Shown: piece after piece, positions 54,462-62,894 of the stretch
Layout: every line of letters begins with the position of its first letter
How positions within the stretch are numbered: the first letter of the stretch is position 1
Origin: Microbacteriaceae bacterium
GTDB lineage: Bacteria; Actinomycetota; Actinomycetes; Actinomycetales; Microbacteriaceae
Direction: 5' to 3'
DNA: 64,000 bases
NCBI GenBank assembly: GCA_025352325.1
Contig: JANXTR010000033.1
Location: 62,001 to 126,000, forward strand
The notes under the pieces: model-generated
Database searches by the model: none
Told to the model about the DNA's origin: nothing
Seen by the model: only the letters and a program-made list of their open reading frames with translations
Program-made: the position numbers and the translations under genes

Positions 54462-56246
54462 TCACCGTCCGAGGCTGGACGGCGCCCACGGCGAGAGCCG
54501 GGGCGCCAGTCGAGTGCTGAGTTGGAGGATGACTACCGAGATCACCGTGATGTAGACCACGGGCACAAACATGTCCGCCGTGCGGTACTGGTCGCCATAC
54601 GACGTGATAAGACCACCCAGGCCTTGCTGGCTCGAGAGCACCTCCGAGACGATTACGGCGATCCACGACACTGAGAACGCGAGACGTATGCCGGTGGTGA
54701 TGTAGGGGATCGAATGCGGCCAGATGATCGTCCGCGTCGTCTGCCAACGGGAGGCGTTGAAGCTTCGCGCCAGGTCCGGATACTCCTGCTTCATCGTGCG
54801 GACGCTCTGCAGGGCGTTGATCATGACGGGGAAGATCGCCGAGATCACGACGTAGCCGAGTCCGAACGTGAACCCGAATCCGAGCCAAACCACGAGCACG
54901 GGAATGAAGACCGCGTGCGGAAGCGCATAGAGGAACGAGACGTACGGGTCGAGGAGGTTGTTGAGCCAGCGGAATTGACCCATGGCCAGACCGAGGATAA
55001 CGCCTAGAACCACCGCGACAGCAAAGCCTGTGACGAGCAGAAGGAGGCTGTCCCCCAGCGGACCGAAGATCGACCCGGTGACGAAAGTCTGATCAATCAC
55101 AGCCGCGACAACCGCAAACGGCGACGGCAGGACCGCGCGACTCACTGTCGTGGAGGCCAGGTTCCAGAGGGCGAGCAGGATCAGCAGGACGACGATCTGC
55201 ACCGTGATCGATCCCCAGCGATTTTTCACGAGGTCAGTGAGGCCGTGACCGAACGCTTCGAGACCGTGCACCATCGGCCGGGCAGGCCGCAAGGGTCCCG
55301 GTCCGCTGGCGGTCGAGGATGAAGTCTTGGTGATTGCAGGGAAGGTGAACGGAGCCCGGACCGCAGCAACCGGTTCGGTCGCCTGCCGCATCCAGCGCGG
55401 CCGCGACCAGGGCTCGGTTACCGAGCGCTCCGTGCTTCGCATGATGACGCCCGCCAGGATACTGAAGATCCCGAGCACCACCACCACCACGAAGAATCGG
55501 TCCAGCCGCAACTCGCGGGCGTCGTTCGACAGCTGGAAACCGACTCCGATAGCAGAAGCCTCAAGTTCGATGACCACGGCGCCGATCATTCCATGCCCGA
55601 ACGCGATGCGGATACCCGCGAAGATGTAATGCAGGCTCGCTGGAAGAATGACCGTCGTGAGCCGTTTCCAGGGAGACGCGACGAAGACCTTGGCGGTGTC
55701 CTCGAGTGCCGGGTCAATGCTGGACGCGCCAATGTACGTGTTCACGATAACCGAGAAGATGCCGAAGAGCACGGTGGCGGCGACGCGGAGGCCGAACCCG
55801 ATGCCGAACGCCAGCAGAAGTATCGGGAAGAGAGACACCATGGGCAGCGAGTAGAGGGTGTTGACGTAGGGCTCGAGGATCGTCCTGACGACCCTGATTC
55901 TTGCCATGGCCAACCCGATTGGAACGCCGGCAATGATGCAGATGGCGAAGCCAGTTCCGAAGGTCGCGAGCGTCTGGCCGAATGCCGGAAGCACATCCGT
56001 GACGAAGCCGTCGCCGAAAGCATGGAATAGAGCGGTCGGCGAGGATGTCGAATACGGGTTGTTCGCCCCGACCAATTGCCACGCGATCAGAACAACGATG
56101 ACCGACAGGATGCGCTGCACCCACGGATCACGGATTATCGAGGAAAAACGGCCTGACAGGGTTGTCGGGGGTAGGTACAGTCCGACCGTCCGGTCGAGTG
56201 CGACCTCATCGGCCGCCGCGCCAACGCTGGTCGCGGAGGGCGCCAT
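54462..56246 (-). CDS. NitT/TauT-type ABC permease, two permease domains fused in tandem
   Basis: A 594-residue protein with two BPD-transp-1 domains in one chain: the first at about 35-260 (helix IQRILSVIVVLIAWQLVG, EAA-loop EDTAKVFVASPWKRLTTVILPASL) and the second at about 350-590 (IVVLLILLALWNLAS, EAA-loop ARSFNASRWQTTRTIIWPHSIP). Usual SsuC/TauC permeases are about 260 residues and work as dimers; here the dimer is covalent. Starts 2 nt after the ATPase stop. Ends 39 bp from the IS256 edge, C-terminus apparently intact. Confidence 0.87.
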   Translation of the reverse strand: MAPSATSVGAAADEVALDRTVGLYLPPTTLSGRFSSIIRDPWVQRILSVIVVLIAWQLVGANNPYSTSSPTALFHAFGDGFVTDVLPAFGQTLATFGTGFAICIIAGVPIGLAMARIRVVRTILEPYVNTLYSLPMVSLFPILLLAFGIGFGLRVAATVLFGIFSVIVNTYIGASSIDPALEDTAKVFVASPWKRLTTVILPASLHYIFAGIRIAFGHGMIGAVVIELEASAIGVGFQLSNDARELRLDRFFVVVVVLGIFSILAGVIMRSTERSVTEPWSRPRWMRQATEPVAAVRAPFTFPAITKTSSSTASGPGPLRPARPMVHGLEAFGHGLTDLVKNRWGSITVQIVVLLILLALWNLASTTVSRAVLPSPFAVVAAVIDQTFVTGSIFGPLGDSLLLLVTGFAVAVVLGVILGLAMGQFRWLNNLLDPYVSFLYALPHAVFIPVLVVWLGFGFTFGLGYVVISAIFPVMINALQSVRTMKQEYPDLARSFNASRWQTTRTIIWPHSIPYITTGIRLAFSVSWIAVIVSEVLSSQQGLGGLITSYGDQYRTADMFVPVVYITVISVVILQLSTRLAPRLSPWAPSSLGR

Positions 56247-56248
56247 GA

Positions 56249-57133
56249 TCAGTGCGCCGTCTCTGTCTGCAGCGCGGACTCGTGCTCGAGCACGCTCCAA
56301 ATGTCCGAACGGAGCGATCGGTACTCGTCGGTGTCGCGCCAGTCGTACTCTGACCGCGGCTTGGGAAGGTTGACAGTTGCTTCCTTGATGACGTGGCCCG
56401 GCGTGGTCATGACCAGGATGCGGTCAGACAGGAAGATTGCCTCGTCGATCGAGTGCGTCACGAAGAGAACCGCGATCTCTGTCTGGTCGCAGATCTTCTG
56501 AAGCATGATCTGCAGGCTCTCGCGGGTGAGCGCATCCAGGGCACCGAACGGCTCATCCATCAGCATGAGCTTGGGCTGAATAGCTAGGGCGCGGGCCAGA
56601 CCGAGTCTCTGGTTCTGACCACCGGACATCTGCGAGGGGTACTTGTCGGCGTGGGCGTTCAGCCCGACGAGGTTCAGGTATTCCGCGGCGATCAACAGCC
56701 GCTGCCTCTTACGGACGCCCTGCAACTCAAGCCCGTAGGCGACGTTGTTCAGAGCGGTGCGCCACGGAAGCAGGTTGAAGTGCTGGAAGACCATGGCTTT
56801 GTTGCGCGACGGGCCAGTGCTGAGCGTTCCGTCAACATATACTTCGCCCTCCACTTGCTGGAGGAGACCCCCGACAATGCGCAGGGCGGTGGTTTTGCCA
56901 CATCCGCTCGCGCCCAGCAGGCTCACGAACTCGCCCGTGGCGAGTTCGAGGTTGAAGTCATCCAGGGCGGGGAGCCCCGCCGTGGGGTACTTCATGGTGA
57001 GGTTTTTGACGCTGAGCAAGGTGGGAACTGCCTTTCCGGGGTTGTCGCCGGGCCCGAGGATGGCCTCGGACCCGGCGCTGGTGTGGTGCTTCTGGGCGTC
57101 CTGACTAGCAGAAGCCGTCTTTGTCCTTGCCAT
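56249..57133 (-). CDS. NitT/TauT-type ABC importer ATPase
   Basis: A 294-residue ATPase of the SsuB/TauB/NrtD group: Walker A LLGASGCGKTTALRIVGG, Q-loop MVFQHFNLLPWRTALNN, signature QMSGGQNQRLGLARALAIQP, Walker B LMLMDEPFGALDALTRESLQ, and the H-loop LFVTHSIDEAIFLSDRI. The N-terminal 38 residues before the first strand are extra; its ATG overlaps the end of the binding-protein gene by 29 bp. Part of the three-gene importer. Confidence 0.92.
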   Translation of the reverse strand: MARTKTASASQDAQKHHTSAGSEAILGPGDNPGKAVPTLLSVKNLTMKYPTAGLPALDDFNLELATGEFVSLLGASGCGKTTALRIVGGLLQQVEGEVYVDGTLSTGPSRNKAMVFQHFNLLPWRTALNNVAYGLELQGVRKRQRLLIAAEYLNLVGLNAHADKYPSQMSGGQNQRLGLARALAIQPKLMLMDEPFGALDALTRESLQIMLQKICDQTEIAVLFVTHSIDEAIFLSDRILVMTTPGHVIKEATVNLPKPRSEYDWRDTDEYRSLRSDIWSVLEHESALQTETAH

Positions 57134-58154
57134 TCACCTTGAGATAGGCGTTGACGAAGGTCGGGTCGACCCACTTGTTGTAAGCGGGTGTCGTGGCTTT
57201 CGTCAGACCGCCCTTGACTTGGTAGTCGTGGTTGAGCGTGTCGTTGACGGACGCCTGGCAGATCGCGCCGTTGGTGGCGAAGATCTTGCCGTCCTTCAGC
57301 TGCTGGTATGCAGTTGTCGCCTCCGCCGGCGTGAGGCTACCGAGAAGCTTGTTCGACGTAGCCGTTGCGATGTACTGCGCGCCGTTACCCGATGCCCAGC
57401 GCTGTGAGTCGATGAACGCGTTGACGACGGCTTGCGCCGTCGCCTTGTCTCGGATGAATGTGTCGCTCGCGATCATGCCTTGCTGCAGGTAGCTGCCAAG
57501 CACCTTGCCCGTGTTGAGCAGGATCTTGACTTTGCCCGTCGCGACCGCGGGAACCGCGTCTGCGGCGTGTACCGGAGCCAGGTCAACCTGGCCGGACAGG
57601 ATTGCAGTAACCCGAGCGGTCGTGCCACCAACCGTCACCTTCTGGACCTTGGTCATGTCGACCTTCGACTCGGCGAGTGCGGCCGAGGCGATTACGTCGC
57701 CCGCCGTACCGGCACCGGCGGTAGCGAAAGTGGCGCCGCTGAGGTCTTTCAGGGTGTACTTGGGCAAAGATAGCACCACGTAATCTGTCGTCTGCGACAG
57801 GCTGCCGATGTACTTCACCGGAGCGTCGCCGTTGGCGACTGCCTTGATCGCCTCGACCGGGTCGAGCAGCGCGACGTCCGCCTGGCCGGCTATGACGGCG
57901 CGGAGAGCCGTGGCCGGGTCGGCGACGGTCGAAGTGGTCACCTGGACACCCTCGGCATCCAGCAGGGCGGTCGCGTGATGAACAGCCGCGTCGGAGAAGC
58001 TCTCGCTTCCGCCCGAGATGATTCGAACGGTCAAGGCCAGCTTGCCGGGTGTTGCGGAGCCCGTCGCGGCCGGGGTGCTTCCAGAACTGCACGCGCTCAG
58101 CGTCAAGGCTACGGTTGCGGTCAGCGCGAGCAGCGCCGCAGTGGTTCGTCTCAT
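57105..58154 (-). CDS. ABC transporter substrate-binding lipoprotein (NMT1/SsuA-like)
   Basis: A 349-residue lipoprotein: signal MRRTTAALLALTATVALTLSAC with lipidated Cys22, then an NMT1-like periplasmic-binding fold (VIAGQADVALLDPVEAIKAVANGD, DVIASAALAESKVDMTKVQKVTVGG). The start is the ATG at 58154 (GGAGG 4 nt upstream) and not the one four codons earlier. This fold binds sulfonates, nitrate, pyrimidines or aromatic acids; which one cannot be told. First gene of the importer, 151 bp downstream of the crotonase gene. Confidence 0.87.
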   Translation of the reverse strand: MRRTTAALLALTATVALTLSACSSGSTPAATGSATPGKLALTVRIISGGSESFSDAAVHHATALLDAEGVQVTTSTVADPATALRAVIAGQADVALLDPVEAIKAVANGDAPVKYIGSLSQTTDYVVLSLPKYTLKDLSGATFATAGAGTAGDVIASAALAESKVDMTKVQKVTVGGTTARVTAILSGQVDLAPVHAADAVPAVATGKVKILLNTGKVLGSYLQQGMIASDTFIRDKATAQAVVNAFIDSQRWASGNGAQYIATATSNKLLGSLTPAEATTAYQQLKDGKIFATNGAICQASVNDTLNHDYQVKGGLTKATTPAYNKWVDPTFVNAYLKVNGKDKDGFC

Positions 58155-58258
58155 TGGTCCTCCAGATGTCGTCATTGATCTTCCAGATGGCTGCGGCCCC
58201 GCCGGGGGATGGTGTGAATCCGCGCTTGCGAAGTTACATTTGCACGAAAAAATGTTTC

Positions 58259-58264
58259 CGTCAA
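58259..58264 (-). promoter_or_regulatory. Candidate -35 box TTGACG upstream of the importer operon
   Basis: On the minus strand TTGACG stands about 105 nt before the binding-protein ATG in the 151-bp gap; a weak AAATGT follows after 17 bp. It suggests the importer has its own promoter apart from the catabolic genes. Confidence 0.3.
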
Positions 58265-58305
58265 GAGAGAGTGGTGCAAAGACTCTGTCTTTCTCGGCAC
58301 CGCTT

Positions 58306-59064
58306 TCACCGCCCCTCAAACCGGGGCGGACGCTTTTCCCGGAAAGCATTGCGACCCTCTTCCCGGTCCCAGGTAGTCGCCAACTGACTCCAGAGAGACC
58401 GCTCCAGCTCAAGTCCCGCCCCGTCCCCGTCGCGAGCCGCTCGTGCCGCCTTCTTCGCGGCGACTAGCGAAAGCGGAGCGTGCGACGCGATCCGAGCGGC
58501 GAGCTCGGCGACCGCGTCCATGAACTCCGCCGTCGGGTAGACCTGACTGACAAGCCCGTACGACAGCGCGCCCTCGGCCGAAACGATTCCGCCGGCGAAG
58601 AGCACCTCGCTGGCGACAGCCGATGGCAACGCCGAGAAGATCCGCTGGGTGCCGCCGCTTCCGGGGAGGCTGCCGATCGAGACCTCAGGGAGCAGGAACT
58701 TCGCGTGCGAGTTGGCGACCCGAAGGTCAGCAGCGAGTGCGAGCTCGAAACCTCCGCCTGCTGCGGCCCCGTTCACTGCGGCGATCAGTGGTTTGCTGAA
58801 GTCGTCGAGCGGCTGAGCGAGGCGCTCGGGACGAACGACGAGGGGATGCTCCGGGTCCTGCCACCCCGAGAGGTCGGTGCCGGAGCAGAACGCCGTCCCT
58901 GCTCCAGTCAGCACGGCGACCCGGACACCAGGGTCAGCATCCAGTGCATGGAGTGCGGCTGCGAGCTCCAGCCGCGCGTCGAGATCCAGCGCATTGCGAT
59001 GTTCCGGCCGGTCGAGGGTGATCCACCCGACGGCTCCCGACAGCTCGAACCGCACCCCAGACAT
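58306..59064 (-). CDS. Enoyl-CoA hydratase/isomerase family protein
   Basis: A 252-residue crotonase-fold protein. It has the N-terminal TLDRPEHRNALDLDARLELAAAL, the oxyanion region GTAFCSGTDLSGW, AAVNGAAAGGGFELALAADLRVA and KFLLPEVSIGSLPGSGGTQRI, in which the first catalytic Glu is conserved. It may hydrate or isomerise a CoA thioester made by the adjacent CoA-transferases. Starts at the last base of the first CaiB gene. Confidence 0.87.
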   Translation of the reverse strand: MSGVRFELSGAVGWITLDRPEHRNALDLDARLELAAALHALDADPGVRVAVLTGAGTAFCSGTDLSGWQDPEHPLVVRPERLAQPLDDFSKPLIAAVNGAAAGGGFELALAADLRVANSHAKFLLPEVSIGSLPGSGGTQRIFSALPSAVASEVLFAGGIVSAEGALSYGLVSQVYPTAEFMDAVAELAARIASHAPLSLVAAKKAARAARDGDGAGLELERSLWSQLATTWDREEGRNAFREKRPPRFEGR

Positions 59065-60266
59065 CAGTACAGCACCTGCTCGTCAACCAGCTGGTCGTAG
59101 GCGCCACGCGTCATCCCGAGTTCCTTATGCAGCACATCGAAGGTGTGCTCGCCGAGCAGCGGCGGTCTGATGACATCGGGCTGGGGACCGTCGACCAGCC
59201 GGAATGGGCTTCGGGAGATCGGGATGTGGCCGATGACAGGGTGCTCGATGTCGCGCCAGAATCCGCGCTCCCACAATCCGGGGTCCTCGACGATGTCCCG
59301 CGAGGAGTTGACCGGAGCATTCGGCACAGCCGCGTCATCCAACAGCGCAATCGCCGGGCTCCGATCGAGACGCGCCAGGGCGGCGCGCAACTCTGCCTCG
59401 ATGGTGTCCTCGTCTGCCTTGCGGCCGGCCAACGTTATCCGGCTCTCATGGTGAGCGAGCTCGAGCGTCCGCTCCAAGGACGCCCATTGCTCGTCGGTAT
59501 TGCACGACAGCACCATCCACTGCATGTCTCGACAGAGGAATGCGGCGTGCGGAGCAGTCGATGGCGTGCGATTGCCACTCGCGATCGGCGCTCTGCCGAG
59601 CCCGGCCGCCACGATGGCCGGACCGATGACGTTGACCGTCGATTCGAACTGCGCTAGTTCGATCTGCTGTCCTTCTCCCGTCCGCCTTCGGTGCCGGATG
59701 GCAGCGAGCACGGCCACCAGTGCGTGACCAGGATTGGGCACGTGATCGGGGTAGTGCGTCCCGGTGCCGACGGGCGAGCGTCCCTGGATCCCCGAGAGAT
59801 CGACGATTCCCGCGAGCGCGGAGATGGTCGATCCGAATCCCACGTACCGGGAGTGCGGCCCGGTCTCGCCCTGCATCGGCATTGTCATATAGATCGCCGA
59901 TGGGTTGATCTCGCGCACGGCGTCGTACCCGAGTCCCCAACGGTCCATAATCCCCGGCCGGAAATTGCTGGTGACCATGTCTACCTTGCCGACCAGTTCT
60001 CGGGCGAGTTCCCGTCCCTTCCCCGTCGTCATGTTGAGTGCGATCGACTGCTTTGTCGAGTTACGAGAGGCGAAGTAGCCAGAGGCTTCAAGCCCTTCCG
60101 TCCCAGGACGGAAAGGCGGAGAGAGGCGGAGATTGTCTGGATGGCTCCGCGACTCGATCCGATAGACCGACGCGCCCAACTCCGCCAGAGTTTTCGTGAC
60201 CAGGGCGCCGGCGCCGATCCAGCAGAAGTCTAGGACGCGGATCCCGGCGAGTGGGGTCCCGCTCAT
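59064..60266 (-). CDS. CaiB/BaiF CoA-transferase family protein (subunit 1)
   Basis: A 400-residue class III CoA-transferase: IRVLDFCWIGAGALVTKTLAELGASVYRIES, NSTKQSIALNMTTGKGRELAREL, and THYPDHVPNPGHALVAVLAAIRHRRRTGEGQQIELAQFES, which includes the catalytic Asp position. The family moves CoA between two acids via an enzyme-bound anhydride. It overlaps by 4 bp a second gene of exactly the same length, so a two-subunit transferase of BbsEF type is possible. Confidence 0.87.
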   Translation of the reverse strand: MSGTPLAGIRVLDFCWIGAGALVTKTLAELGASVYRIESRSHPDNLRLSPPFRPGTEGLEASGYFASRNSTKQSIALNMTTGKGRELARELVGKVDMVTSNFRPGIMDRWGLGYDAVREINPSAIYMTMPMQGETGPHSRYVGFGSTISALAGIVDLSGIQGRSPVGTGTHYPDHVPNPGHALVAVLAAIRHRRRTGEGQQIELAQFESTVNVIGPAIVAAGLGRAPIASGNRTPSTAPHAAFLCRDMQWMVLSCNTDEQWASLERTLELAHHESRITLAGRKADEDTIEAELRAALARLDRSPAIALLDDAAVPNAPVNSSRDIVEDPGLWERGFWRDIEHPVIGHIPISRSPFRLVDGPQPDVIRPPLLGEHTFDVLHKELGMTRGAYDQLVDEQVLY

Positions 60267-61465
60267 GCGGTACCTCGCGCCACGAGGTCCTGCCCCAACA
60301 ATGCTGCGTCGTCGGCGCCGGCCTCTGGAGCTGGTCCCGGATCCCCGACGGGAGTTCCCGACATCCGGTACGGAGCCCGCGGAAACCTGACGATTCCCAC
60401 CCGCTCCTGCACCTCAACAAAGAATTTGCGGGCACGCAGCTGCGGGTCGTTCAGGATGTCCGCGACGGTACTGACCGGGGAGAGGGCGATCATCCTGGCT
60501 TGAGCCTCGGCGTACAGCTCGAGCTTGTCGCGAGTGGCGGTGAAGGCGGTGAAGATCCGGCCGAAATCGTCGATCGCAATATCGGAGCGGCGAAAGTCGA
60601 ACGTGTTCCACTGGGGTTCCAAGAGCTGGGCGGCGCCGTCCGCGCCCTCCTCGTTGAGCCACCCGACGAGGGCCGACCATGCTCGTGCGGTGCCAAGTCG
60701 TCCGGCCACCATCGACACGTAGCCGTCACGGCAGGGGTATACCCCGCTTCCCGCTTCGCGCGGGCGATCACCTTGCCGTTCGCGGACGCGGCCGGTCAGC
60801 GCATAGGTCGCAGCTGAGTCCTCGAGCGCCTGGACGATGCATTCCTGCGCAGACACGTCGTATGTGGAGCCCGAGCCGTCCAGGTCTCGTTGTAGTAGTC
60901 CCGACAATGCGGCGACGGCGCCGAAGATGGACGCGGCGAAGTGGCTTTGGCCCCCGTAAGCCGCCACTGGGCCGACGTCTGGGTAGCCGCCGAGGTGCAA
61001 GAGTCCGCCGGACGCCAGTAGGAGCAGGTCGTCGGTAGGAGACCATGCGGGCCGCCGGTCGAGGCCGTACGGCGTGATGATGACGCGGCACAGGTCCGGC
61101 TTGAGGGTCCTGAGACGCGTGGCGTCAATACCTGCACTAGTTAGCACCGCAATGGGACTTTCGATGACCACATCAGAGGTCGAGACGAGTTCCTCGAGTT
61201 GCTCTCGCCCCAACGGACTGGTCGCGTCAATCACCACCGACCGCTTGCCGGCGTTGACGAACAGCTCGAATGCACTGACGGTGACGCCATCGACGTCGAC
61301 GAGGGGCTCCATCTGACGGGTCGACGAACCCTGCGGCGGCTCTACCCGAATTACCTCGGCTCCAAGGTCGGCGAGTAGGCGCCCGGCGTATGCACCGAGC
61401 TCGTCGGTCAGGTCGAGGACCCGCACCCCGGTGAGGGCGGCCGAAGCCGAGACGTCTTGTGCCAT
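60263..61465 (-). CDS. CaiB/BaiF CoA-transferase family protein (subunit 2)
   Basis: A 400-residue paralogue of the downstream gene. GVRVLDLTDELGAYAGRLLADLGAEVIRVEP is the family N-terminus, and the GYPDVGPVAAYGGQSHFAASIF segment holds the catalytic Asp position. Identity to its neighbour looks low. It starts 1 bp after the aldehyde dehydrogenase stop and overlaps the second transferase by 4 bp. Together with the ThDP enzyme and dehydrogenase it points to activation of a carboxylic acid to its CoA ester; the acid is unknown. Confidence 0.85.
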   Translation of the reverse strand: MAQDVSASAALTGVRVLDLTDELGAYAGRLLADLGAEVIRVEPPQGSSTRQMEPLVDVDGVTVSAFELFVNAGKRSVVIDATSPLGREQLEELVSTSDVVIESPIAVLTSAGIDATRLRTLKPDLCRVIITPYGLDRRPAWSPTDDLLLLASGGLLHLGGYPDVGPVAAYGGQSHFAASIFGAVAALSGLLQRDLDGSGSTYDVSAQECIVQALEDSAATYALTGRVRERQGDRPREAGSGVYPCRDGYVSMVAGRLGTARAWSALVGWLNEEGADGAAQLLEPQWNTFDFRRSDIAIDDFGRIFTAFTATRDKLELYAEAQARMIALSPVSTVADILNDPQLRARKFFVEVQERVGIVRFPRAPYRMSGTPVGDPGPAPEAGADDAALLGQDLVARGTA

Positions 61466-61466
61466 G

Positions 61467-62894
61467 TCAGGATTCCGGGCTGATCACGAGTGTGCGCAGC
61501 TCGGTCATGTGCTCGATGGCGTACTTGACTCCCTCGCGGCCAAGCCCGGAGTCCTTGACGCCGCCATACGGCATATGGTCAATTCGGTAGCCCGGGACGT
61601 CGTTGATGATCACGGCGCCGACGTCTAGTCCTTCGAACGCGGCCCAGATCGTGCGCAAGTCGCGGGTGAACACACCGGCCTGGAGGCCGAAGTCGCTGTC
61701 GTTTACCCGCGCGATCGCCTCAGTCAGGTTGTCGAAGACGTCGAAGGTCGCGACCGGGGCGAAGGCCTCCTCGCGCATCAGCCGGGCTTCCGCCGGGACC
61801 CCCTCGAGTAGCGTTGGGCGCATGTAGGCGCCATTGCGCGACCCCCCAGCCAGCAGAGTGCCGCCCATCGAAATCGCCTCGTCCACAAGGGTTTTGGTCT
61901 TCTCGGCAGCCTGCTCCGAGATCATTGGGCCAAGGTCGACGCCGAGGTTGAGTGCGTCGCCGACAAGTAGCGCCTCCGCCCCTGCCACCATGCGCATGCG
62001 CAGTTCGTCGGCGAGCGACGAATGGACCAGGATCCGCTGTGTCGAGATACAGATCTGCCCCGCGTACTTGAATGCACCCTGGACGAGGCGTTTCATCACG
62101 ACATCCAGATCGGCGTCCTCGGCAACGATTGCGGCTGCGTTCCCGCCCAGCTCGAGTACGACTTGTTTGCGGCCTGCGCGCGCCTTCATGTCCCAGCCGA
62201 CCCGTGCTGAGCCCGTGAACGACAAGAGTTTAAACCGGTCGTCGGTCACCATCGCGTCAGCTACGTCGATCGCCATCGGGAGCATGCTGAGGGCACCCTC
62301 GGGGACGCCCGCGTCGACCATCACTTCGGCCAGCTTGAGTAGCGTGAGCGCGACGCGGGAGTCCGGCTTCAGGACGATGGGGTTGCCGGCGGCGATGGCT
62401 GGGGCAAGCTTGTGAGCGGACAGGCTGAGGGGGACGTTGAACGGGCTGATGCCGGCGACCGGACCGATCGGGATACGTCGAGTGATCGCCCACTTACCGG
62501 CGGACGACGCCACCAAGTCAAGCGGCAGAAGTTCGCCGCCCATACGCTCGGCCTCTCCCGCTGCGTAGTGGAAGAGGAATGCAGTGCGTTCGGTCTCGAC
62601 CAGAGAATCGCCGAGCGGCTTGCCGATCTCCTGCGCCATCGACCGGGCGATCTCGTCCTTTCGAGCCAGGATTCCGCCGGCGATGCGCTGCAAGATGGCC
62701 GCACGCTCGAACGACGGCATCCGCTTCGTCACGTCGAACGCGACCACAGCCGCAGCGGTGGCACGGTCGAGCTGCTCGGCAGTTGCGAGAAACGTGCGAC
62801 CTAACACGTCACCAGTGCCGGCGGCGCGGGCGACGAGGTCATCCCCAGATGACTCCCACACGCCCCCGACCAGGATCGGCTGCGCGTTGGTCAC
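61467..62894 (-). CDS. Aldehyde dehydrogenase family protein
   Basis: A 475-residue NAD(P)-dependent dehydrogenase. The start is GTG 62894, overlapping the ThDP-enzyme stop (GTGA); the track start at 62936 is in that gene. Catalytic Glu in VVLELGGNAAAIVAEDADLD and catalytic Cys in FKYAGQICISTQRI. That Cys context is typical of the lactaldehyde/phosphonoacetaldehyde/sulfoacetaldehyde branch, so a small functionalised aldehyde is likely. It probably oxidises the product of the ThDP enzyme. Confidence 0.87.
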   Translation of the reverse strand: MTNAQPILVGGVWESSGDDLVARAAGTGDVLGRTFLATAEQLDRATAAAVVAFDVTKRMPSFERAAILQRIAGGILARKDEIARSMAQEIGKPLGDSLVETERTAFLFHYAAGEAERMGGELLPLDLVASSAGKWAITRRIPIGPVAGISPFNVPLSLSAHKLAPAIAAGNPIVLKPDSRVALTLLKLAEVMVDAGVPEGALSMLPMAIDVADAMVTDDRFKLLSFTGSARVGWDMKARAGRKQVVLELGGNAAAIVAEDADLDVVMKRLVQGAFKYAGQICISTQRILVHSSLADELRMRMVAGAEALLVGDALNLGVDLGPMISEQAAEKTKTLVDEAISMGGTLLAGGSRNGAYMRPTLLEGVPAEARLMREEAFAPVATFDVFDNLTEAIARVNDSDFGLQAGVFTRDLRTIWAAFEGLDVGAVIINDVPGYRIDHMPYGGVKDSGLGREGVKYAIEHMTELRTLVISPES

